A stretch of 64,000 bases of DNA from Caballeronia sp. NK8 (GCF_018408855.1 NZ_AP024325.1:682001-746000); one strand, 5' to 3'. Counted from the stretch's first letter, positions 1 to 9,298 are shown. Numbers and translations: made by a program. Notes: generated from the letters alone by a model not told the origin.

Positions 1-935
1 ATGCCCGTCGCGCCAAAGCGACCGAGCCCGATCTGGAACTGGTCGCCGTCCCGCGCGATGAGTCGTTCAAGGTGTGGTCGCATGGCTATCCCTATCGCAC
101 CGTGCGCTGGCACTTTCATCCCGAGTACGAGATCCATCTCATCACCGCGACCACGGGCAAATACTTCGTCGGCGATCACATCGGCAATTTCGCGCCGGGC
201 AATCTCGTGATGGTCGGATCGAATCTGCCGCACAACTGGGTCAGCAACGTTCCGGGCGGCGATCGCGTAGCCGAACGCTGCCTCGTGCTGCAATTCGATG
301 CCGGATTCATCACGCGCGCGACCGAGGCTTTTCCGGAGTTCAAACGCATGGACCCGCTGCTCGATTCATCGCGCTGGGGCCTGCTCTTCACAGAGGAGAC
401 GGGCGCGGCCGCCGAACCGATCATGCGCGAGATGCTCGGCGCGCAAGGCATGCGGCGTATCGGGTTGCTGGCGGCGTTGTTCGAGTTGCTTGCCCACAGC
501 GAGGAACCTCAAAGGCTCGCGAGCGCGGCATATCGCGCCGACCCCGACCGTTACGGCGAGACCCGCATCAATCATGTACTTTCATTCATCGGGAAGAATC
601 TCTCGCAGGAGTTGCGCGAGACCGAACTGGCGGAGCTCGCCGGACAAAGCGCGAGCGCCTTCTCGCGGTATTTCCGCCGCCATACGGGCGTGCCGTTCGT
701 CCAGTACGTGAACCGGCTGCGCATCAACCTGGCTTGCCAGTTGCTGATGTCGGATGAGCTGAGCGTCACCGATATCTGCTATCAGGTCGGCTTCAATAAT
801 CTTTCAAATTTCAATCGCCAGTTCCTGTTGCTCAAGCAGATGTCGCCGACGCGCTGGCGCACCTATCAACGGCTCAATGCCGCGAGCGCGGCTGATTCGA
901 ACGAACAGGTCGAGATGCCGGAAATCGCCGGCTAG
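1..935 (+). CDS. AraC-family transcriptional regulator (5' end cut by window)
   Basis: The reading frame is open from base 3 to the stop at 933-935, so the start lies upstream of the window and at least 310 residues are present; the GTG at 72 is internal. The N-terminal part has a cupin-like effector segment (HFHPEYEIHLI). The C-terminal ~100 residues form the double helix-turn-helix of AraC regulators, including the second-helix motif VTDICYQVGFNNLSNFNRQF. It lies 133 bp upstream of the ribitol uptake operon in the same orientation, so it is the likely activator, sensing ribitol or a derivative (inference). A direct repeat ACGGTAG lies in the gap. Family certain; effector inferred from context. 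Confidence 0.93.
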   Translation, partial: ARRAKATEPDLELVAVPRDESFKVWSHGYPYRTVRWHFHPEYEIHLITATTGKYFVGDHIGNFAPGNLVMVGSNLPHNWVSNVPGGDRVAERCLVLQFDAGFITRATEAFPEFKRMDPLLDSSRWGLLFTEETGAAAEPIMREMLGAQGMRRIGLLAALFELLAHSEEPQRLASAAYRADPDRYGETRINHVLSFIGKNLSQELRETELAELAGQSASAFSRYFRRHTGVPFVQYVNRLRINLACQLLMSDELSVTDICYQVGFNNLSNFNRQFLLLKQMSPTRWRTYQRLNAASAADSNEQVEMPEIAG

Positions 936-1068
936 TGTGCGGCGCAATGACGGCGTCGGGCATCCGATAACAGACTTCTTGAAAAGGATACCTAAGCTGT
1001 TCGAAAGCGCAAACGGTAGGCCAACACGGTAGTACGACACTCAAATCCCAAGAACTCGGAGACATGCA

Positions 1069-2127
1069 ATGAAAAAGCTCTCAACCCAACTGGTCAGCGC
1101 GGGCGCGCTGAGTCTCGGCCTGTCGTGCAGCCTGCCGGCGCTGGCCGCGCCCAGCGGCACGGTTGCGTTCCTGATGCCCGATCAGGCCTCGACGCGCTAC
1201 GAGCAACACGACTTTCCTGGCTTCAAGGCCGAAATGGCGAAACTTTGTCCGGATTGCAAGGTGCTCTATCAGAACGCCAATGCGGCCGTCGCGACGCAGC
1301 AGCAGCAGTTCAATTCCGTGATTGCGCAAGGCGCGAAGGTCATCGTCCTCGATCCGGTGGATTCCACGGCTGCCGCGTCGCTCGTCCATATGGCGCAGAG
1401 TCAGGGGATCAAGGTCATCGCCTATGACCGGCCCGTGCCGTCGACGCCGGCGGACTATTACGTTTCCTTCGATAACGAAGGCATCGGCAAGGCAATCGCC
1501 ACGTCGCTCGTCGATCATCTCAAGGCGACGGACGTCGCGACCAGCAAGGGCGGCGTGCTCGAAGTCAACGGCTCGCCCACGGATGCGGCGGCGGGTCTCA
1601 TCAAGAAGGGCATTCACACCGGTCTGCAAAGCGGCGGCTACAAGACCCTCGCGGAATACGACACGCCGGAATGGGCGCCGCCCAAGGCCCAGCAGTGGGT
1701 CAGCGGGCAGATCACGCGCTTCAGCTCGCAAATCGTCGGCGTGGTGGCGGCCAATGACGGCACCGCCGGCGGCACCATCGCGGCCTTCAAGGCGGCCGGC
1801 GTCAATCCCGTGCCGCCCGTGACCGGCAACGACGCGACCATCGCCGGCCTGCAACTCATCATCTCGGGCGACCAGTACAACACCATCCTCAAGCCGAGCG
1901 AGATCGTCGCGGCGGCGGCGGCGAAGGCGGCGGTCGGCTTTCTCTCGGGACAGGCGCCGAAGGGCGAAACCTCGCTCTTCAACACGCCGACGCAGTTGTT
2001 CAAGCCCTCGGTCATCACGGCGCAGAACCTGAAGGCCGAAGTGGTGGACAAGGGCTTCGCGAACGCAAAGGAGCTTTGCACGGACCGTTATGCGGACGGC
2101 TGCAAGAAGCTCGGCATCACGCACTGA
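1069..2127 (+). CDS. Sugar/polyol ABC transporter periplasmic binding protein (probable ribitol)
   Basis: 352-residue periplasmic binding protein of the ribose/xylose (XylF, Peripla_BP_4) class. A Sec signal peptide of about 26 residues ends at LPALA before APSGTVAF. The body shows the family pattern: a repeated use of IVLDPVDS-type strands, EVNGSPTD in the hinge region and a late TGNDATIAGLQLI segment. GGAGA precedes the ATG by five bases. It is the first gene of an operon with ATPase, permease, a ribitol 2-dehydrogenase and a ribulokinase, so ribitol or a related pentitol is the most economical ligand (inference). A Cys-x2-Cys pair near residues 55-58 could form a disulfide in the periplasm. 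Confidence 0.92.
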   Translation: MKKLSTQLVSAGALSLGLSCSLPALAAPSGTVAFLMPDQASTRYEQHDFPGFKAEMAKLCPDCKVLYQNANAAVATQQQQFNSVIAQGAKVIVLDPVDSTAAASLVHMAQSQGIKVIAYDRPVPSTPADYYVSFDNEGIGKAIATSLVDHLKATDVATSKGGVLEVNGSPTDAAAGLIKKGIHTGLQSGGYKTLAEYDTPEWAPPKAQQWVSGQITRFSSQIVGVVAANDGTAGGTIAAFKAAGVNPVPPVTGNDATIAGLQLIISGDQYNTILKPSEIVAAAAAKAAVGFLSGQAPKGETSLFNTPTQLFKPSVITAQNLKAEVVDKGFANAKELCTDRYADGCKKLGITH

Positions 2128-2189
2128 CCCGGACTGATCGCGGCGGAGCCCGGCTGCTCACGGGCTCCGCCGTACCCAAGAGGAACATC

Positions 2190-2993
2190 ATGAATGCAAT
2201 CCCCACTCCACACGCCGGGCGCGGCGAGCTGGTGCTGAGCCTGCGCGGCGTCTCGAAGCATTTCGGCGCGGTGTCGGCGCTCACCGACATCGAGCTCGAC
2301 GTCCACGCCGGCGAAGTCGTCGCGCTGGTCGGCGACAACGGCGCGGGCAAATCGACGCTCGTCAAGATCCTCGCGGGCGTGCATCAGCCGAGCGCAGGCA
2401 CGATCACCTTCGGCGGCAAGGAAGTCACGCTGTCGGATCCGGGCACGGCGCTCGACCTGGGTATCGCGACGGTCTTTCAGGACCTCGCGCTGTGCGAGAA
2501 CCTGGATGTCGTCGCCAACATCTATCTCGGGCGCGAGCTCGCTCCCATGCGTCTCGACGAAGTGTCGATGGAAGTGCGCGCCTGGACGCTCTTGAACGAA
2601 CTGTCCGCGCGCATTCCGAGCGTGCGCGACGTCGTCGCCTCGCTCTCGGGCGGACAGCGCCAGACCGTGGCAATCGCGCGTTCGCTGCTGCTCGACCCGA
2701 AGCTCATCATGCTCGACGAGCCGACGGCCGCGCTCGGCGTCGCGCAGACGGCCGAAGTGCTGAACCTGATCGAGCGCGTCCGCGATCGCGGCCACGCGGT
2801 CATCATGATCAGCCACAACATGGAGGACGTGCGCGCGGTCGCGGATCGCATCGTGGTGCTGCGGCTCGGCCGCAACAACGGCATCTTCTATCCCGATTCG
2901 TCGAACGCGGAGCTGGTGGCCGCGATCACCGGCGCGACCGAGAACGCCGTATCGCGCCGCGCCGGACGCCGTCAGGCTCAACAGGACGCATGA
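2190..2993 (+). CDS. Sugar ABC transporter ATP-binding protein (single nucleotide-binding domain)
   Basis: 267 residues. The ATG at 2190 is chosen over an upstream in-frame start because AAGAGG lies eight bases before it and the upstream extension overlaps the preceding gene. Walker A GDNGAGKST is at residues 48-56, followed by the Q-loop (TVFQDLAL), signature LSGGQRQ, Walker B LIMLDEPTAALG and the switch His of MISHN. It has one ATPase domain, unlike RbsA/XylG which carry two in tandem, so it resembles the FrcA-type importers and would work as a homodimer with the permease encoded 27 bp downstream. It energises uptake through the inner membrane for the ribitol operon. Confidence 0.93.
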   Translation: MNAIPTPHAGRGELVLSLRGVSKHFGAVSALTDIELDVHAGEVVALVGDNGAGKSTLVKILAGVHQPSAGTITFGGKEVTLSDPGTALDLGIATVFQDLALCENLDVVANIYLGRELAPMRLDEVSMEVRAWTLLNELSARIPSVRDVVASLSGGQRQTVAIARSLLLDPKLIMLDEPTAALGVAQTAEVLNLIERVRDRGHAVIMISHNMEDVRAVADRIVVLRLGRNNGIFYPDSSNAELVAAITGATENAVSRRAGRRQAQQDA

Positions 2994-3020
2994 AACAGGA
3001 CATCGGGTAAAGGATCGATC

Positions 3021-4304
3021 ATGAGCAAGCACACTACGGGCAGCGCGCCGCCCGATACGCAAAGCGCGCCCCAGCCTTCCACCCTGCTCGACCGCAGCGA
3101 CGTCCGCGTCAAGCACGCGAGCGGTGTCGGTGAAAGCGTTTCCGCGTTCGTCGACCGCGTGCGTTCCGGCGATCTCGGATCGCTGCCGGTCATCGCGGGT
3201 CTCATCATCATCTGGACCGTGTTCACGAGTCTGAACCCGGTGTTTCTGTCCGCCAACAATCTCGTGAACCTGTTGTTCGATTGTTCGACGGTTGGCGTCA
3301 TTTCGCTCGGCATCGTCTGCGTGCTGCTGGTCGGCGAGATCGATCTGTCGGTGGGCTCGATGAGCGGCTTCGCCTCCGCGCTCGTCGGCACGCTGTGGGT
3401 CAATGAAGGCTGGCCGGTGCTGCTCGCGTGCGTTGCGGCAATCGTGGTGGGCGGCGCGATCGGCGCGCTGTACGCGTTGCTGCTCAACCGGCTCGGCATG
3501 CCGAGCTTCGTCTCGACGCTCGCGGGCCTGCTCGCGATTCTCGGGATGCAACTCTATGTGCTGGGCGCGAGCGGCTCCATCAACCTGCCGTATTCCACGA
3601 CGATGGTGGACTTCGGACAATTGATGATCATCCCCGCGCTCGTCTCGCATGTGCTGGCGCTGCTGCCCGGCGTGACGATCCTCGTGCTCGGTCTGCGCAC
3701 CCGCGCACGCCGTCAGGCCGCGCGGCTCTCCGCGCCGTCGATGGGCGGCCTGCTGGCGCGGGCCGTCGCGATCACCGTGTTTCTGGAGATCGTCGTCGCC
3801 TATCTCAACTCAGGGCGCGGCGTGCCGCTGATGTTCGGCGTCTTCCTCGGCCTCACCGTGCTCATGGACTACGCCCTGACGCGCACGCGCTGGGGCCGTT
3901 CGATGAACGCGGTCGGCGGCAACCGCGAGGCGGCGCGGCGCGCGGGCATCAAGGTCGCGAGCATCTATACGAGCGCGTTCGTGCTGTGTGCGAGTTTCGC
4001 CGCGCTCGGCGGCATACTCACCGCCGCCCGCCTCGCCTCCGCGAGCCAGCAGGCCGGCACCGGCGACGTCAACCTGAACGCCATCGCGGCGGCGGTGATC
4101 GGCGGGACGAGCCTGTTCGGCGGCCGCGGCAGCGCATATTCGGCGGTGCTCGGGATCATCGTGATCCAGTCGATCGCAAGCGGCCTCACGCTGCTGAATC
4201 TCTCTTCTTCGTTGCGCTTCATGATCACCGGCGCGGTGCTGGCCATCGCGGTGATCGTCGATTCGCTCGCCCGGCAATCTCGCGTGTCGCACGGTCGCGC
4301 CTGA
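3021..4304 (+). CDS. Sugar/polyol ABC transporter permease
   Basis: 427-residue inner-membrane permease of the RbsC/XylH (BPD_transp_2) family. After a hydrophilic N-terminal stretch of about 55 residues there are around ten hydrophobic segments. Family hallmarks include [13 protein letters not shown] in the first third, and the EAA-like loop [14 protein letters not shown] followed by a segment ending [13 protein letters not shown]. The length (about 430 against 320-330 for RbsC) matches XylH-like permeases, which have a longer N-terminus and central loop. It follows the ATPase by 27 bp and precedes the dehydrogenase by 25 bp, so all are probably co-transcribed. Confidence 0.92.
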   Translation: MSKHTTGSAPPDTQSAPQPSTLLDRSDVRVKHASGVGESVSAFVDRVRSGDLGSLPVIAGLIIIWTVFTSLNPVFLSANNLVNLLFDCSTVGVISLGIVCVLLVGEIDLSVGSMSGFASALVGTLWVNEGWPVLLACVAAIVVGGAIGALYALLLNRLGMPSFVSTLAGLLAILGMQLYVLGASGSINLPYSTTMVDFGQLMIIPALVSHVLALLPGVTILVLGLRTRARRQAARLSAPSMGGLLARAVAITVFLEIVVAYLNSGRGVPLMFGVFLGLTVLMDYALTRTRWGRSMNAVGGNREAARRAGIKVASIYTSAFVLCASFAALGGILTAARLASASQQAGTGDVNLNAIAAAVIGGTSLFGGRGSAYSAVLGIIVIQSIASGLTLLNLSSSLRFMITGAVLAIAVIVDSLARQSRVSHGRA

Positions 4305-4329
4305 GCGGACCCCCACAGGAGAATCGTCA

Positions 4330-5058
4330 ATGTCAGTATCCATCGCGGGAAAAGTGGCCGCCATCACCGGCGCGGCGTCGGGCATCGGCCTGGAGTGCGC
4401 GCGCGTCCTGATCGAGGAAGGCGCGAAGGTCGTGCTGATCGATCGCGCTCAGGACCGGCTCGCGGCCTGCTGCGCGGAACTGGGCGCGAACGCGCTGCCT
4501 TTGTCCGTCGATTTGCTCAAGCCGGCCGAAGTCTCGGCGATCTTGCCGAAAATTCTCGATCTCGCCGGTGGCCTCGACATCTTTCACGCCAACGCGGGCG
4601 CGTATATCGGCGGCGAAATCGTGGACGGCAATCCGGACGAATGGGATCGCATGCTGAACCTGAACATCAACGCGGCGTTCCGCTCCGTGCACGCCATACT
4701 GCCGCATATGGTCGGGCAGAAATCGGGCGATATCGTGTTCACCAGTTCGATCGCGGGCATCGTGCCCGTCGTGTGGGAGCCGATCTACACCGCATCCAAA
4801 TTCGCCGTGCAGGCGTTCGTGCACACCACGCGGCGTCAGGTCGCGAAACATGGCGTGCGCGTGGGCGCCGTCGCGCCCGGCCCGGTCGTCACCGCCCTGC
4901 TCGACGACTGGCCGAAAGCCAAGATGGAGGAAGCGCTCGCCTCCGGGAGCCTGATGCAGCCGCGAGAGGTCGCCGAAGCCGTGCTCTTCATGCTGACGCG
5001 TCCGCGAAACGTGACCATTCGCGATCTCGTGATCCTGCCCAACAGCGTCGATCTGTGA
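4330..5058 (+). CDS. rbtD: Ribitol 2-dehydrogenase (SDR family)
   Basis: 242-residue classical short-chain dehydrogenase predicted to oxidise ribitol to D-ribulose with NAD+ in the cytoplasm. The cofactor motif TGAASGIG is at residues 13-20, with catalytic Ser140, Tyr153 and Lys157 (YTASK). The whole protein closely follows the remembered Klebsiella ribitol dehydrogenase, including the runs [34 protein letters not shown] and the C-terminus ILPNSVDL, which is much more specific than general SDR similarity. AGGAGAATCGTCA precedes the ATG. It sits between a pentitol-type ABC importer and an FGGY kinase, completing the route ribitol, D-ribulose, D-ribulose 5-phosphate. The closest alternative would be another pentitol or tetritol dehydrogenase. 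Confidence 0.9.
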   Translation: MSVSIAGKVAAITGAASGIGLECARVLIEEGAKVVLIDRAQDRLAACCAELGANALPLSVDLLKPAEVSAILPKILDLAGGLDIFHANAGAYIGGEIVDGNPDEWDRMLNLNINAAFRSVHAILPHMVGQKSGDIVFTSSIAGIVPVVWEPIYTASKFAVQAFVHTTRRQVAKHGVRVGAVAPGPVVTALLDDWPKAKMEEALASGSLMQPREVAEAVLFMLTRPRNVTIRDLVILPNSVDL

Positions 5059-5121
5059 CCACGCATCGGGCGGGCGATGGCCCCTCCCCGTCATGACCCA
5101 ACTCCAACCACGGACAGAGAG

Positions 5122-6750
5122 ATGAACGCAAGCAACCCGAGCGCCGGCGCACGCCATGTCATTGGTGTCGACGTGGGCACCGGCAGCGCACGCGCCGGAA
5201 TTTTCGATGCCGCTGGCAATATGGCCGCCTCGGCGAAAAAGGACATTACGCTGTTCCATGAGAGCGGCGCCATCGTCGAGCAATCGAGCGGGGAAATCTG
5301 GAGCGCCGTCTGCCATGCCGTGAAGGAAGCGCTCGCGCAGGCGGCGATCGCGCCCGAGTCCGTCGCCGGCATAAGCTTCGACGCAACCTGTTCGCTCGTC
5401 GTGCTGGGCGATGGCGGCATGCCGCTGCCCGTGGGACCGTCGGAAGAGGCCGAGCGTGACATCGTGGTCTGGATGGATCATCGCGCGCTCGAGCAGGCGG
5501 CGCGCATCAACGCGACGGACCACGCAGTGCTGAAGTTCGTCGGCGGCAGAATCTCGCCGGAAATGGAAACGCCGAAGCTCCTGTGGCTTCTGGAAAACCG
5601 GCCGCGAACCTTTAACGCCGCGTGGCAGTTCTTCGATCTCACCGACTTTCTAACATGGCGCGCGACCGGCGATCTGTCGAGGTCGGTCTGCACCGTGACC
5701 TGCAAATGGACCTATCTCGCGCATGAGCGGCGCTGGGACGACAGCTATTTTCGGACCATCGGACTCGGCGCGCTGGCGGACGAGGACTTCGCGCGCATCG
5801 GTCAACAGGTGGTCGACCCGGGCACCCGACTCGGCAACGGCCTCACCGAACGTGCCGCCGCGGAGCTCGGCCTGATCGCCGGTACGCCGGTCGGCGCGGG
5901 TGTGATCGATGCCCATGCAGGCGGCATTGGCACCGTCGGCGCGCAAGGGAATCCAGAGTCCTGCCTGGCCTATGTATTCGGCACCTCGTCATGCACGATG
6001 ACGACGACCGCGGAGCCGGTCTTCGTGCCCGGCGTCTGGGGGCCCTACTTCTCGGCGATGGTGCCGCAGGCCTGGCTCAACGAAGGCGGTCAGTCGGTCG
6101 CCGGGGCCGCGATCGAGCGCCTGCTCGCGATGCATCCCGCCGCCGCCGACGCCGGGAGGCGCGCGCAAGAGCGCGCCGAATCGCTTCCTGGCATGCTTGC
6201 CGGGCTCGCGGCCCAGGCGTCCGGAAGCCTGTCCGACGCGGTCAAGCTCGCGGACGGCCTGCACATCGTCCCCGAGTTCCTCGGCAACCGTGCGCCTTTC
6301 GCCGATCCGCACGCGCGCGCGGTCATCGCCGGTCTCGGCATGGAAACCGGCCTCGACAGTCTGATCGCGCTATATATCGCCGGCGTGTGCAGCATCGGTT
6401 ACGGGCTGCGTCAGATCATCGAAGCGCAGGCTCAGGCCGGCGCGCCGATCGAGCGGGTGATGATCAGCGGCGGCGCGGGCCGGCTCGATCTGGTCCGTCA
6501 ACTGCTCGCCGATGCGACCGGCAAGCCGGTGCTGGCCACCCAGGCCGAGGAGCCCGTGCTGCTCGGCGCTGCAATGCTCGGCGCCGTGGCGGGCAGCCTG
6601 TTCGACGACGTTCGCTCGGCGATGAGCGGCATGGCGCGCGTCAAGGAGACCTACTCGCCGGCAACCGGCGACCTCGCGCAATTGCACGATGCGCGATATC
6701 GCGCATTCATCCGCTTGCAGGCTTGCGCGCGGGAGATTCGCGAGGGTTAG
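5122..6750 (+). CDS. FGGY-family D-ribulokinase
   Basis: 542-residue carbohydrate kinase. The ATG at 5122 follows AGAGAG; an earlier in-frame start lacks a ribosome site. The N-terminal phosphate loop GVDVGTGSARAG starts at residue 15, Asp119 in WMDHRA is the expected catalytic/substrate residue, and the second-domain nucleotide signature GGAGRLDLVRQLL lies near residue 450. This is the ribulokinase subgroup with DLTDFLTWRATGD and TCKWTYLAHE. Next to ribitol dehydrogenase it should phosphorylate D-ribulose to D-ribulose 5-phosphate, feeding the pentose phosphate pathway (reaction inferred from context; the fold is certain). It is the last gene of the operon. Confidence 0.9.
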   Translation: MNASNPSAGARHVIGVDVGTGSARAGIFDAAGNMAASAKKDITLFHESGAIVEQSSGEIWSAVCHAVKEALAQAAIAPESVAGISFDATCSLVVLGDGGMPLPVGPSEEAERDIVVWMDHRALEQAARINATDHAVLKFVGGRISPEMETPKLLWLLENRPRTFNAAWQFFDLTDFLTWRATGDLSRSVCTVTCKWTYLAHERRWDDSYFRTIGLGALADEDFARIGQQVVDPGTRLGNGLTERAAAELGLIAGTPVGAGVIDAHAGGIGTVGAQGNPESCLAYVFGTSSCTMTTTAEPVFVPGVWGPYFSAMVPQAWLNEGGQSVAGAAIERLLAMHPAAADAGRRAQERAESLPGMLAGLAAQASGSLSDAVKLADGLHIVPEFLGNRAPFADPHARAVIAGLGMETGLDSLIALYIAGVCSIGYGLRQIIEAQAQAGAPIERVMISGGAGRLDLVRQLLADATGKPVLATQAEEPVLLGAAMLGAVAGSLFDDVRSAMSGMARVKETYSPATGDLAQLHDARYRAFIRLQACAREIREG

Positions 6751-6802
6751 TGCTGGCGTGGCGTGGTTAGTGGATCGAAGAGCCGCTGACACAACGATCG
6801 AG

Positions 6803-6949
6803 TCAAGTTCTCGTTTTATTGCCGCGCACGAAATGCAGCCCGAGCCGTGCTGCCATCGAGAGCATCGCAAGACTGATCGTCACGACGAGCATCAGCAGGT
6901 CGCTTTCCGACTGACGCATCTGCGCAATCGGCATCCTAATCGGATCCAT
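6803..6949 (-). CDS. Possible small membrane protein (48 aa), uncertain
   Basis: A 48-codon frame on the minus strand between the convergent kinase and IclR genes. It predicts a hydrophilic N-terminus, one hydrophobic segment (about residues 19-34, DLLMLVVTISLAMLSM) and a basic tail ending RGNKTRT. No convincing Shine-Dalgarno precedes the ATG, and no family is recognised. The positive-inside arrangement is compatible with a single-span membrane protein, but a frame of this length is expected by chance in high-GC DNA. The rest of the 295-base gap 6751-7045 holds nothing else recognisable. Confidence 0.25.
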   Translation of the reverse strand: MDPIRMPIAQMRQSESDLLMLVVTISLAMLSMAARLGLHFVRGNKTRT

Positions 6950-7045
6950 GCGCTCGAGGCCGACATCGCATTAGTATCATTTCGCGCGCCTGCGCTTCCC
7001 CTTTAGAACACTCAGCGTTCGTGCGAGTGGAAAGCGTTCCGCCGC

Positions 7046-7966
7046 TTATTCCGCCGGCCCCGACAGCGGCCTGGTCGCCATCGCGCGCGTCAGGCCATGA
7101 GCCGGACGGCGCACGGCCACATCGAACGGATTAATTTGCGGTCCGAGCGCCTGCGCCTGGCGCTTCAGGAGTTCGACCACCATCGGCAGGCGGTCTTCGC
7201 CCAGGCGCGTTGACAGCGTGCCGACGCTCAACGCGCCGACCGCAAGCCCCGAGCGATCGAGGATCGGCACCGCGACGCCCGCCATGCCATCGATCAGCCC
7301 GCTGTTGCGCCCCGCGTAGCCTTGCGCGCGCACGCGCTCGATCTCGGTGCGCAGATAGACCTCGTCGAACACGCCATAGTTATGCAGCCGCGGCACGTTG
7401 AAGCGGATGATCTCCTCGCGCTCTTGCTGGGGTTGAAACGCGAGAATCGCGAGGCTGCCCTGCCCGACGCCCAGCGCCACGCGCCCGCCCACATCGCCGG
7501 TGAACGAGCGGATCGGGAACGGGCCTTCGCACATGTCGAGACATACCGCATCGAAGCTGCTCTTCACGAGCAGGAAGATGGTGTCGCCGAGACTCGCGCA
7601 TAGCCGCAGCAACGCGGGCCGGCATAGCGTGCGCATCCGGCTCGGGTTGCCCGCCTGCGCCGCCAGCGAAAAGAAATCGACGCTCAGCCGATAACGCTTG
7701 CTCCCTTCGTCCTGTTCGACCACGCCTTCCGCGATCAGCGCATGCAGGATGCGATGCACGGTGGCCTGCGTCAGTCCCACCGCCTTCGCGAGCGCGGTGA
7801 CGCGGCTACCTTCGGCCTGATCCGCGCCGAGCGCGCGAATCACGGCGAACGCACGCTGGAGCATGCCGACGCCCGGCGCGTCCGGCGCCTGCGTTCCGTT
7901 TCCTTCGTCAGAAGCCTTCATCTTCGCCTCGTGTATTCCATTCAACGGAATGTCCGCGCTCTGCAT
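7046..7966 (-). CDS. IclR-family transcriptional regulator
   Basis: 306 residues if started at 7966; an alternative ATG at 7921 follows GAGGCGAAG and would remove 15 residues. The N-terminal winged helix-turn-helix (MLQRAFAVIRALG, then GLTQATVHRILHALIAEGVVEQ) and the C-terminal effector domain with GRVALGVGQGSLAILAF and GVAVPILDRSGLAVGALSVGT are typical of IclR. The gene is divergent from the ABC/dehydrogenase operon beginning at 8207 and is its likely regulator. A 17-base near-perfect palindrome lies inside the first codons and further half-sites fill the divergent promoter, which suggests autoregulation. Confidence 0.95.
   Translation of the reverse strand: MQSADIPLNGIHEAKMKASDEGNGTQAPDAPGVGMLQRAFAVIRALGADQAEGSRVTALAKAVGLTQATVHRILHALIAEGVVEQDEGSKRYRLSVDFFSLAAQAGNPSRMRTLCRPALLRLCASLGDTIFLLVKSSFDAVCLDMCEGPFPIRSFTGDVGGRVALGVGQGSLAILAFQPQQEREEIIRFNVPRLHNYGVFDEVYLRTEIERVRAQGYAGRNSGLIDGMAGVAVPILDRSGLAVGALSVGTLSTRLGEDRLPMVVELLKRQAQALGPQINPFDVAVRRPAHGLTRAMATRPLSGPAE
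7935..7951. promoter_or_regulatory. Palindromic IclR-type operator inside the iclR leader
   Basis: ATTCCATTCAACGGAAT is a near-perfect 17-base palindrome with a central C and only one mismatched pair. The shape TTCC-N7-GGAA resembles sites recorded for IclR-family regulators. It overlaps codons 6-11 of the longer regulator start, so if 7966 is the real start the site lies inside the coding sequence; if 7921 is used it lies in the leader. Confidence 0.55.
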
Positions 7967-8065
7967 TTCTTCGCCCCTATTCGACCCGATTCAGCCGCGT
8001 TGCGCAATCTAAGGGATAACCCAAATCACGTTCATCGAAATAATTTCCCTTCTGGCGCTGCAAGA

Positions 8066-8134
8066 ATTCCATTGTTCGAAATATATGGGCAAGTTTCACT
8101 CATCCAATGGAATTTGAAATTGACGCAATGAAAT
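8066..8134. promoter_or_regulatory. Repeated half-sites in the divergent IclR/ABC promoter
   Basis: Three copies of the same element occur: ATTCCATTG at 8066-8074 (inverted), CAATGGAAT at 8105-8113 and CAATGAAAT at 8126-8134. The last two are 21 bases apart, two helical turns, on the same face of the DNA. They match the arms of the palindrome at 7935-7951 and stand in an AT-rich stretch between the two divergent genes. Binding by the neighbouring IclR protein is inferred. Confidence 0.5.
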
Positions 8135-8206
8135 ATGGCTAGCTAGAGTCGGTTCATCGGAATCAGTCGCACACAGGCGGCGCGCGACGCGCCGAAGGGG
8201 CAGGCC

Positions 8207-9298
8207 ATGTCGTTCCTCACGTTGACCGATCTGTCGAAGTCGTTCGGCGATCTGCACGCCGTCGCCGACGTCAATCTGTCGGTCGAGAAAGGCGAATTCG
8301 TCTCGCTGCTCGGCCCTTCGGGCTGCGGCAAGACCACGACCTTGCAGATGATCGCGGGCTTCATCGAAGCGACGCGCGGGCGCATCATGCTCGACGGCCG
8401 CGACATCACGCACATGCGCCCCAACCGGCGCGGCCTCGGCATCGTGTTTCAGAGCTACGCGCTCTTTCCGCACATGAGCGTCGAGCAGAACGTGAGCTTC
8501 GGGCTGGAAATGCGCGGCATCGACAAGAACGAGCGCCGCGAGCGCGTGCGCGACGCGCTTTCGCTCGTGCGGCTCGACAAGTTCGCGCATCGCTTTCCGC
8601 GCGAGTTGTCGGGCGGGCAACGTCAACGCGTGGCGCTCGCGCGCGCGATCGTCATCGCGCCGCCCGTGCTGCTGCTCGACGAACCGATGTCCAACCTCGA
8701 CGCGAAGCTGCGCGAGGACATGCAGTTCGAGTTGCGCGGCATTCAACGCAAGATCGGCACGACGACGATCATGGTCACGCACGATCAGTCCGAAGCGCTG
8801 TCGATCAGCGATCGCGTCGTCGTGATGGAAGCGGGCCGCATCACGCAGGTCGATACGCCCTATCGCGCGTACGAGCGTCCCGAGACGAGCTTCGTGTCCC
8901 AATTCATCGGCAAGGCCAACATGCTGCGCGGCACGATCGTCGCGCGCGACGGCGACGCCATTCGCATCGATCTCGGCCACGATCTCGCGGAGACCGGCTC
9001 GACTTCGCAGCTTCCGGAACGCGAGCGCGCGATCGGCGTCGGCGATGCGGTCACCGTGTGCATCCGCCCGGAAAAACTGAGGCTCGGCGCGGCGGGCAGC
9101 GGACGTCTGCCGGGCCGCGTGACGAGCCGCTTCTTTCTCGGCAGCCAGTGGCTTTACCGGCTCGACAGCCGCGCGGGCGAAATGCTCGTGTGCTGCCAGA
9201 ATCACGGCGACGAGCCGCTCGACGAAGGCGCGCAAGTGGGCATCGACTGGAACACAGAGTCGATCCGCTTCATCCAGCAGGAGGCCGCCCGTGGATAG
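8207..9298 (+). CDS. ABC transporter ATP-binding protein (spermidine/putrescine/iron type)
   Basis: 363-residue ATPase of the PotA/FbpC class. Walker A GPSGCGKT is at residues 36-43, signature LSGGQRQRVALARA near 134, Walker B LLLDEPMSNLDAKLRE and the switch loop MVTHDQSEALSISDRV, followed by a C-terminal TOBE domain from about residue 240. It overlaps the following permease gene by eight bases, which indicates translational coupling. With two permeases and a binding protein (13912) it forms an importer of the polyamine/opine/2-aminoethylphosphonate group; the dehydrogenase genes embedded in the same operon suggest that the substrate is an opine-like or N-substituted amino acid (inference). 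Confidence 0.94.
   Translation: MSFLTLTDLSKSFGDLHAVADVNLSVEKGEFVSLLGPSGCGKTTTLQMIAGFIEATRGRIMLDGRDITHMRPNRRGLGIVFQSYALFPHMSVEQNVSFGLEMRGIDKNERRERVRDALSLVRLDKFAHRFPRELSGGQRQRVALARAIVIAPPVLLLDEPMSNLDAKLREDMQFELRGIQRKIGTTTIMVTHDQSEALSISDRVVVMEAGRITQVDTPYRAYERPETSFVSQFIGKANMLRGTIVARDGDAIRIDLGHDLAETGSTSQLPERERAIGVGDAVTVCIRPEKLRLGAAGSGRLPGRVTSRFFLGSQWLYRLDSRAGEMLVCCQNHGDEPLDEGAQVGIDWNTESIRFIQQEAARG

Noticed and set aside
2088..3650. Long minus-strand frame (520 codons) opposite the ABC ATPase and permease genes
   Set aside because: It is the mirror of real genes in high-GC DNA; the product is rich in Arg, Asp and His with no domain, and the opposite strand has clear family motifs.
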